Shown: positions 57,000 through 64,000 of the stretch, one piece after another
Layout: each line of letters begins with the position of its first letter
Position numbering within the stretch: position 1 is the first letter of the stretch
From: Turnera subulata
Taxonomy: Eukaryota; Streptophyta; Magnoliopsida; Malpighiales; Passifloraceae
Direction of reading: 5' to 3'
Length of the DNA: 64,000 nucleotides
Assembly: GCA_028386065.3 (NCBI GenBank)
Contig: JAKUCV010006876.1
Location: 18,701-82,700 of the forward strand
Notes under the pieces: generated by a model
The model's input: only the letters and a program-made list of their open reading frames with translations
Told to the model about the DNA's origin: nothing
Databases searched by the model: none
Translations under genes and position numbers: made by a program

Positions 57000-58492
57000 C
57001 TACTCTCCACAAAGGTCCAAATTATTTACGCCCCTCAAGGCTTTTTTTTTTTGTGAAATCATTGCCACAGCATACTTTTTCAAGGTTGTTTCAAGTTCTT
57101 CAACTTGTTTCCTTAAAGGTGCACATGATGAACATTCCTCTAAACTTTTCTTTTCTAGCATCTTATTTTCATCCTTCAGCTTCCTATTTTCAGATGCTAA
57201 TTTTTCATTTTGTTCTTTTAAAGAGCCACATGATATACATTCCTTAGGTGTGTCTAGACTTTTATTTTCTTCCTTAAGATTATTATTCTCATTAGACACA
57301 TTTTCCATATCTTTTTCCAAAGTTATAACTTGTTTCCTTAAGTTCTTATTAACTTTAGAAATAGAAATGAATTCACTATAAAGCTCATCAAATGCATTTT
57401 GTAGTTCTTCATTTGAGACATTTTCATTTTGAGAAGTGGTACTTACCACTTCCGGTTCTTCCCTTGCCATAAGACATAGGTTCGCTGTTTCTTCTTCATC
57501 ACTATCGGATGATTCGTCACCGGAGTCGCCTCCCCATGATATGTATGCCCTTTGCTTCTTGTAGGACTTCTTCTCCTTTCCCTCCTTTGCTTTGAGGCAT
57601 TTGGGCTTGATGTGCCCACTCTCTCCACACCCATAGCATTTGGGTGGTCCGGACATCTTTCTCCCTTTCTTTACAAATTCCTTCTTCATGAATTTGTGGA
57701 ATTTGCGGATGACAAGTCCGAGTTCTTGATCATCATCACTAGAGTCCGTTTCAGTGAGTTCTTGTGTCTTAGAGGTAGAAGCTTTGAGAGCTATTGTCTT
57801 CTTCTTTGGTTCCTGCATAGAAGACAAAGAGGGTTTAAGAATAGTGGTTTCATAGGTTATAAGATTATCTCTTAGTCCATCAATCGTTGTGTTATTGATG
57901 CCGATGTTTTCGTATATGGCATCCGCCTTTGATCGCCATTCGGGAGTGAGACTTCGAAGAACTTTTCTGACCAAGTCCTTGTCGGAGTAGACCTTCTTGA
58001 GAGCATAAAGCTCATTTATGATTTTGGAGAAGCGGTCGAACATCTCCTCAATTCCCTCATTCTCCTTCATTCGAAAGAGTTCGTAATCGGCAGTGAGGGA
58101 GTCGATTTTGGCCTCTCGAACTTGATCGGTTCCTTCGTAGGTGACCTCCAGCTTATCCCACATTTCTTTTGCGGTTGTGCAGCAAGAGATTTTTCGATAA
58201 TCGTCGGTGTTGACTGCACAATAGAGCATGTTGATTGATTTGGCATTATTTTCAACCAACACAATGTCTGCAGCGTTGTACTCCTCCTCCGTCTTTGGCA
58301 CTTGGACTTCACCAACTTTTTCATTGGAATTTGCTCTCCAATCTTCATGATTCGCTAAAGAGCATAGTTAGTGGATTGGAGGAAAATTCTCATCCTCTCC
58401 TTCCAGTAGCTGTAATTGGTGCCATCAAAGTACGGTGGACGAACGGTTGAATGTCCTTCAGAGATTCCTGCATGATTACTTGAAGAAGCCAT
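57000..58492 (-). pseudogene. gag of SIRE-type element M
   Basis: ATG at 58492 gives MASSSNHAGIS and PPYFDGTNYSYWKERMRIF. A TAG after STNYAL and a frameshift near 58305 interrupt it. The main frame, from 58301 to 57000, has 433 codons: MLYCAVNTDDYRKISCC, WDKLEVTYEGTDQVREAK, the UBN2-type core (FSKIINELYALKK, VLRSLTPEWRSKADAI), a basic stretch, the CCHC knuckle CYGCGESGHIKPKC, acidic Ser/Asp runs and a long coiled coil rich in Lys, Glu and Asn. The C-terminus and all of pol are absent; the frame ends at 57000 next to the LINE-like region. Confidence 0.87.
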
Positions 58493-58548
58493 GGAAGATT
58501 TCCTCTCAAACGGTTAAGTCTTTCAGAGAGTTAGGCTCCGCTACCAAT

Positions 58549-60106
58549 TGTATGTTCGGAAAGGCTAAGCTAGAGGGGGGGTGAATAGCTTTAGACCTAA
58601 AAACTGAACTTATTTGCAGGAAATAAAATGCGAAATTGAAAGATGGACACAAGAGATTTTTATACTGGTTCACACACAACTAATTTGTGGCTAATCCAGT
58701 CCTTCAAGGTTCACTTGAAGAGTTCACTATCTACCGTTAAGCTTCCGGGTGCTTAACAAACCGTTTACAACCTAGGAATTCTAATCACAAGAATCCTACA
58801 CACTTGCTTGAAGATACCTCACTTCAAGACTTCTCTTAAGGAAAGAAAATCACTCTTCCTATGAGTAGCTACAAGGGAACAAACCTCCCTTTCAGTGTAT
58901 GATCAACACTACAAAGATTACTCAAACAAAAGCTCTCTCAAGAGTGGGTATGAGTTACAATTAAGCACTAATCAGGCAACTCTCAATAATCTCAAAGGAA
59001 TTGGCTCTTAAACTTGAATGATTGTTTTGCAATGAATGATGAATGAATAGAGAGTTGATTGGTTCATGATCAGAGCTGAAAATACTCAATTTATAGCTCT
59101 GAAAAGTAATGAAGCCGTTTGAAATGCACCCAAGAAAACACCTTTAAACAAAGCATGGTGGGTGCTGAAAAGTTGTCTGCTCAACGGCTGCAACATCGAT
59201 GTTTAAAGGTAGAACATCGATGTTTTGCCCATTAAATTTGAATTTTGGGCTAACGGTAACTAAAACATCGATGTTCAACATCCCAACATCGATGTTATTC
59301 TGATTCTGTGAAAATGAGATGAAAAACTGATCTGTGAAGAACATCGATGTTTTAATTCCAACATCGATGTTATTTTGCTTTTGTGAAAAATGATTGAAGC
59401 TGAGCATTTGAAGAACATCGATGTTATGGAATAGAACATCGATGTTGTGCTTATGCAAAAGTGTTTTCAAATGCAACGGTCATGAGAACATCGATGTTTG
59501 GGAATCCAACATCGATGTTTTTAGCCTTCTGCTAATTTTGGAAAATTCTTTGAAATCATGAACATCGATGTTTGGAAGACAACATCGATGTAATTTTGGT
59601 TCGAAGAAATCAAATTGAAATTGACCAATATGGAACATCGATGTTACAAATGGGAACATCGATCTTGTGACTAGTTTTAAAAGTAACGGTCACTAGAACA
59701 TCGATGTTTGGGATGCCAACAACGATGTTATTTACCTACTGCCAAATTTTGGAAATCGTTGAAGAAATCACAACATCGATGTTTTAATTACAACATCGAT
59801 GTTATTGACTCAAAATACAATTTTATGACTGAAAGCATGCTACGAAATGTATGAGTGAAAATTGTTTTGTTTGAGCCAATGCCTTAAGAGAAGTTGAGTG
59901 TTTTACCTTGTACAAATGGGTCCTAACTTCTCTTGCTCTTCTTTGCACTTCAACTCTTGATCATATCTTCACTTGAATTCTTGATCACTTGGGTTGAGTA
60001 CATGTTTGCTTGATTTCTTTTTGCTTCATCATTGTTTTGATCTTGGTTTGGTTTGTCATTTATCAAAACCTGTAATGAATGAACCATGAAGACATAGGTT
60101 CTAACA
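58549..60106 (-). repeat. 5' LTR of SIRE-type element M
   Basis: On the minus strand it starts TGTTAGAACCTATGTC at 60106 and ends GAACATACA at 58549, 1558 bp. The primer site TTGGTAGCGGAGCC follows at 58547-58534. The TATA box TATAAAT is on the minus strand at 59095-59089. It aligns with the rejoined LTR of L. Confidence 0.88.
59192..59803. repeat. AACATCGATGTT palindrome array in the LTR of M
   Basis: About eighteen copies, for example starting at 59192 and 59213, 59264 and 59285, 59772 and 59792. Spacing within pairs is 20-21 bp. The array ends about 100 bp upstream of the TATA box on the minus strand, as in LTR L. Confidence 0.95.
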
Positions 60107-60818
60107 ACCTAGGCCCAATTGCTTCCGCCGCGCAACTCCGCCTACACGTCAACTTCTTACCATTCCTCTAAATAACTTGTCCACTAAACTTAATGTCATC
60201 TCCCATACATTACTAACCTCAAGTATTCCCCGCAACAAAAGAGACATTCAGCCTCCTTTGATTTTAAGGTTATAACTCCCAAACATATGTAATACTCCAT
60301 AATCATTCCCTGGTCAAACAACATACTTTATCATAAACACTTTATAATCTAACTCTAAGTAAACCACACCAACTTATTCCACCATACTGTACACATCTTT
60401 AAGTCCACAAACACATTACTTACTCCTTTTAGCGCTTTGTTCCCAACTGCTCCAAGCCAACCCAACCTGTCCACAGGTTTTCCGAGCTACACACTAACAA
60501 AACACAAAAAACAACAACATATAATACACAAAGAGCACCTAAATAAAGCAAACGCCTCTCACCAAACCACAACCTCTAATTCGATGGGTACTAGCCACAA
60601 ACTCAACATCCTACTGCCCCTTTAGCAAAACATACAACCATACTTTGTAATTATAATTATTCCACCTATGCGACAAATATGACACTTAACACTCTTACAA
60701 AAACGTTTTCCAATACCATAACTATCACACACGTCTAAAAAATGACACGACATCAAATTCCACCAAAACAATCATGCTCCGCTACCACAACTGTCACGCC
60801 CCCGCTAAGCGCGACCGG
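60107..60818 (-). mobile_element. Leader, primer site and LTR end of a minus-strand element O
   Basis: TGGTAGCGGAGC on the minus strand (60787-60776) is a tRNA-Met-type primer site. Just beyond it, TGTCACGCCCCCGC at 60792 is the reverse of an LTR end (GGGGGCGTGACA). The LTR is cut at 60818 by G. The stretch 60107-60773 would be the 5' leader; it is C-rich on the plus strand and has no convincing gene. Confidence 0.55.
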
Positions 60819-63800
60819 TGTAACGCCCCGATTTTTCGTTAATTAATTTTTATGGAATTTTTGAAAATTTAGGGATCTAATTTCCAATTATGCCCTCACA
60901 GAATTCACAGGAATTATTTTCTTGGTCGTAATAAATATATTTCTAGTATGGTTCAATAATTTATTCCCTTGTATTAAGTTTCTTTAGCATTTAATAGTGT
61001 TTTGGAATAAAACACAAGTATTGGTGTAGTTTTAACCTAAACTACGTCGTTTTTGGGAGCTCATAACATAAAACTCGAGCAAGGGTCGCGTTTTGACCAG
61101 GGGGTATGGCTGCGTTGACCTGGGCTGCGAGGGAGACATAACGACGTCGTTTTGCCAAGCAAAATGACGCTGTTTTGAGCATCAGCCGAACCCTAGGTAT
61201 AAAACCCATCCTTTTCTCTCCTTTTCCTCTCTTTTCTCTCTTTTCTTCTCCTGTACCCAAATCGGTTGCTCCCTAACCCATCTCTCTCTCCCTCAAACAC
61301 TCATCTTTCTTTCCAAAAACACCCACCCGTGTCACCACGAACTAAGCCGCCGCCACGGTCCATGCCTCTCCTTCCATCCTCTCTTTTTCGTACAATCCTC
61401 TGTGTGTGGGTTCTTGGTGAGGGGAGGTCGAGGCTTGGCTGCACATGGTGAACCCGACGATCGCTGCCTTTGACGGCGCCATGTACGGGTCTAGCCGGAA
61501 GTGGTCTCTTGTGAATCATGCTCAAACTCCGGCGAGTCGGCGCCTTGGACTCGGGCGGGAAGCCGAGGTGGGGTCGCGTTGCCGTTGCTCGGGAGCGGGT
61601 CGGCTTGGTAGCTGCTGTGTCGCGGGCAGCGGGGCTGAGATGGCTGCGCTTGCGGGTTCTAGGCTGGGAGTATGAGGCGAGTCACCTCTGGTTGCTGAAG
61701 GAGAAGACGAGGTTGGTGGGACGCGTCGCCTTCCTCTTCCTCTTCAACACCCATCGCGGGCACTTATAAGTTGTGCCTCCGTCGCCGAGCACAGGTCACG
61801 CTGTGATGTTGTGGCCGTATTGGTGCTGGGTCTGGACACCGTAGAGGGGTAAGTTGTGATGCCTCTATCTTTTCTCTTCTTCCCTTGTTCTTGTGCCCAT
61901 GGTGTGTTGAGTCTGAGTTAGGGTTTTGTTTGCTTTTCCTTTGTGTGCTGACAGCGGCTGATTGTTGGGTGGTTGGGCTCTGTATTGCTCACAGCGTGGT
62001 TGCGAGTTAATTTCCGGCAGTGGTCGTCAGTGTTGTCTTTGGTCATATATGAGGCTCGGGTTTTGGGTTTGAATCCGTGAAGACGAATCTGGGTTCTGCG
62101 TTTTTCGGTAAGGACCCGACATCTCAATCTGTTGCTTGATTCGTTCTGGATGCTCGGTGATTGTTGTTTGGTTAATACTTGTCAATATGAATTATTGTGG
62201 GCTGCGAGATTGCTAGTTTTTTAAACTATAAATTGACTTGTACTTGGGGGTTCTTGAGTACAAATGGTCGTTGGGAAGTTTAATTGGTAGTTGAGCATCA
62301 TGTGATATTTTGGGCAATAAGTAGCATGACAGTTTAGCATTGGAGGAGCATTGAATATTTAAATCAGCTCATTTGTTTTTACTGCTCATGAATCAATTAC
62401 TTTGGTAATAAAACATGTCCATCTTGTGTTGCATCGTTGGCGTGGCTGAACATGTGGTTGCCACTTGTGGCCGACTAGAATATTAAAACCTGGTAGACAA
62501 CATTACCTTTGTGCGTATTTGTACCAAGTCCACAAGAGTGCATCTCACATGTAGGTGCATTAATTATACTAAATAATTACATTTACTAGTCACTAATTTA
62601 CGCTAAGTGTGAGATGGAGGTAATAATGGCTTTTGACGTGTTTCAATGCAAGATTAAAAACTCAAAAAATTCTTTTCCAGTTTAATAGATTTGCCTTGGG
62701 GATTGGCACCATTAAACTTTGTTTTCTATGTTTTTGGCTTCCAAATGGATTGTCCAGTTTTTAAAGAGTTTTGCATTTCCAACATCGTCTGTTTATAAAT
62801 TGATTACTTTGAGTTGAAGTTGGATTGGTCTTGGTTTTAGGTTCGGTAGCTATACGCTGAACCTTAAATGCTAATATGGACTTTATAAGAATCGGGTTAC
62901 AAAACCAAAGGGTATAACGGGGTTTAAAGGTGGGTTTAATAAGGTGGGCTTTACGCACTGGTATAAAACCTTGATTTAATTTAGGGTTAGACCTGAATCT
63001 CTTAGTAATGAGCCTAGTGTACGGTTTAAGTTCAAGAACATATCATTATCATGACCATTCCGTTGTCCTGAGTAAGCAACTTATATGATGTGTATATTCG
63101 TACGATGTTACGACTATAGGATATGTCGGGCAGAGCAAGGCTTCAATACCCGAGGCAATTATTATGGCCCAGGTGAGGACTTATAAACCTTTGTATGCAT
63201 TACTGCCTACAATGTTCGGTTAACTGCCTTGGTATATAATGTCGTGTTATTTGTTTGGTCTTTAATGCTGTTGCATGCTTGCCTGATGTGCTGTTGTTGC
63301 TATTTGCAAAGTGAATTATGTTGATGTTACCTATGACGTGGTGTGCCTGATTATGTGGCCTGTTGTTTGAGGTGATGTATTGTGCCTGTCTAGTATGACT
63401 TGTTTGGTTATGATAAACACATGAGGTTTAGATTGTGGTTTGTGTGGTGGACTATGGGCTGGGGCCCGGACTGGAGAATAAGATATTAAATTCCACACAA
63501 CACTGTTCAATCATAACGTATGGTACAACTCCTTAAGCGTAATTGAATAACATACAATAATAATTCTACTGTGGGGCTGTTGAACGGTTGGTTCGAGCGG
63601 GAAGTAATACCCCTCGGGATGGCATGCGGGTTAGCATGTGGGCCTGTGATGGCCGGTTCTACCTCCCTCTTTCTATCTCCCCCTTTCTACCTCCCTCTTT
63701 CTCTCTGTCTCTCTCTCTCTCTCTATGGATATGTTTGGGCTTCGTGCCTGGTTTATTTGGGCTTATGCCTGGTTGTCTCATGAGACGGGACCGAGCTCGA

Positions 63801-64000
63801 TGCACACAGTAGAGGGCCCTAATAAAATATTTAAACCCTACAACAAAGATAATAAAATAAGTAATGTAAGTGACGGTTGAAGTCTGGTGTTGACTTGTGT
63901 GATGTGTTGTGACTTGATTGTGCACTGTGATTGTTGTTGCTTGATGCCGGTGTATTTGTAGTTGATTTGTAATTGTATATTACTGGTTTATTTGTCTGCG
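60819..64000 (+). repeat. LTR G, Tekay/Del-type family, runs off the window
   Basis: It begins TGTAACGCCCCGATTTTTCG. It holds AACTACGTCGTTTTTGG and ACGACGTCGTTTTGCC palindromes at about 61040 and 61140, then TATAAAA at 61198-61204. It aligns with F (the GGTTCGGTAGCTATACGCTGAACC block) and with P (from about 63180). At the window end about 370 bp should remain to the LTR terminus. The frames 61042-62127 are not gene-like. Confidence 0.85.

Noticed and set aside
59192..59803. CRISPR-like array of short palindromic repeats with spacers
   Set aside because: Plant context, 12-bp units, degenerate copies and alternating 21-bp and about 50-bp spacing do not fit a CRISPR array; no cas genes.

Overview
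The window is plant nuclear DNA made almost entirely of LTR retrotransposons. The evidence is two Ty1/copia lineages (a Tork/Angela-like family and a SIRE-like family), a Ty3/gypsy Tat/Ogre-like family and a Ty3/gypsy Tekay/Del-like family, with tRNA-Met-type primer sites and an antisense 'plant mobile domain' ORF. I see no convincing host gene, tRNA or rRNA. Lineage names rest on remembered protein motifs, so they are less certain than the element borders, which I read from terminal TG..CA dinucleotides and target-site duplications (TSDs). The species cannot be named; a flowering plant, probably a eudicot, is my inference.

Layout. 1-1272: partial Tork LTR, minus strand. 1705-3723: Tat LTR plus a stub of its interior. 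3724-54454: 5' LTR of a SIRE element (L), split by a 49.4 kb nest. Outer layer of the nest: Tork element I (4747-54128, minus, TSD TGTAG). Inside I are three insertions: Tork element H (6963-18606, TSD CCTAT), Tork element J (about 21924-44940), and a long-LTR non-autonomous element P (45015-52786, TSD GCAAC). H holds a solo Tekay-type LTR, F (10734-13827). J holds a rearranged Tekay-type element, E (25327-27877, TSD GTATC), and a solo Tat-type LTR, B (31061-44369, TSD GTTTG). B in turn holds a Tat/Ogre element, C (31559-43366, minus, TSD GGTGG), whose pol is interrupted by a truncated LTR, N (36914-38281). After the nest come the rest of L (gag and a decayed protease), a LINE-like fragment (56131-56880), a second SIRE element M facing L (57000-60106), the leader of a further minus-strand element O (60107-60818), and another Tekay-type LTR, G (60819 to the window end).

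State of the coding regions. Every element is broken. H has lost the gag ATG, has an in-frame stop in the zinc finger and YVDE in place of YVDD in RT. I has lost most of integrase and part of RT. J has frameshifts, stops and YVHD. C lacks a recognisable protease and part of the RNaseH-integrase region, but its integrase is open. None can move by itself as read here. Several stops are transitions typical of methylated-cytosine decay.

Regulatory and repeat content is the most unusual part. A 12-bp palindrome, AACATCGATGTT, occurs in pairs about 21 bp apart, in roughly 72-bp units. These arrays lie directly upstream of the TATA box in both SIRE LTRs and also in the 5' leaders of all three Tork elements, so two copia lineages share one module. 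The Tat LTRs carry GGCGGTCAT / ATGACCGCC motifs about 100-230 bp upstream of TATA. The same motifs plus a TATA box sit in front of the antisense ORF of C, as if that ORF has an LTR-like promoter. The Tork LTRs carry an 11-bp tandem repeat with a CCAACC/GGTTGG core. The Tekay-type LTRs carry AAAACGACGYCGTTTT palindromes near TATA, and those of P also carry a downstream array of GGCCCA motifs.
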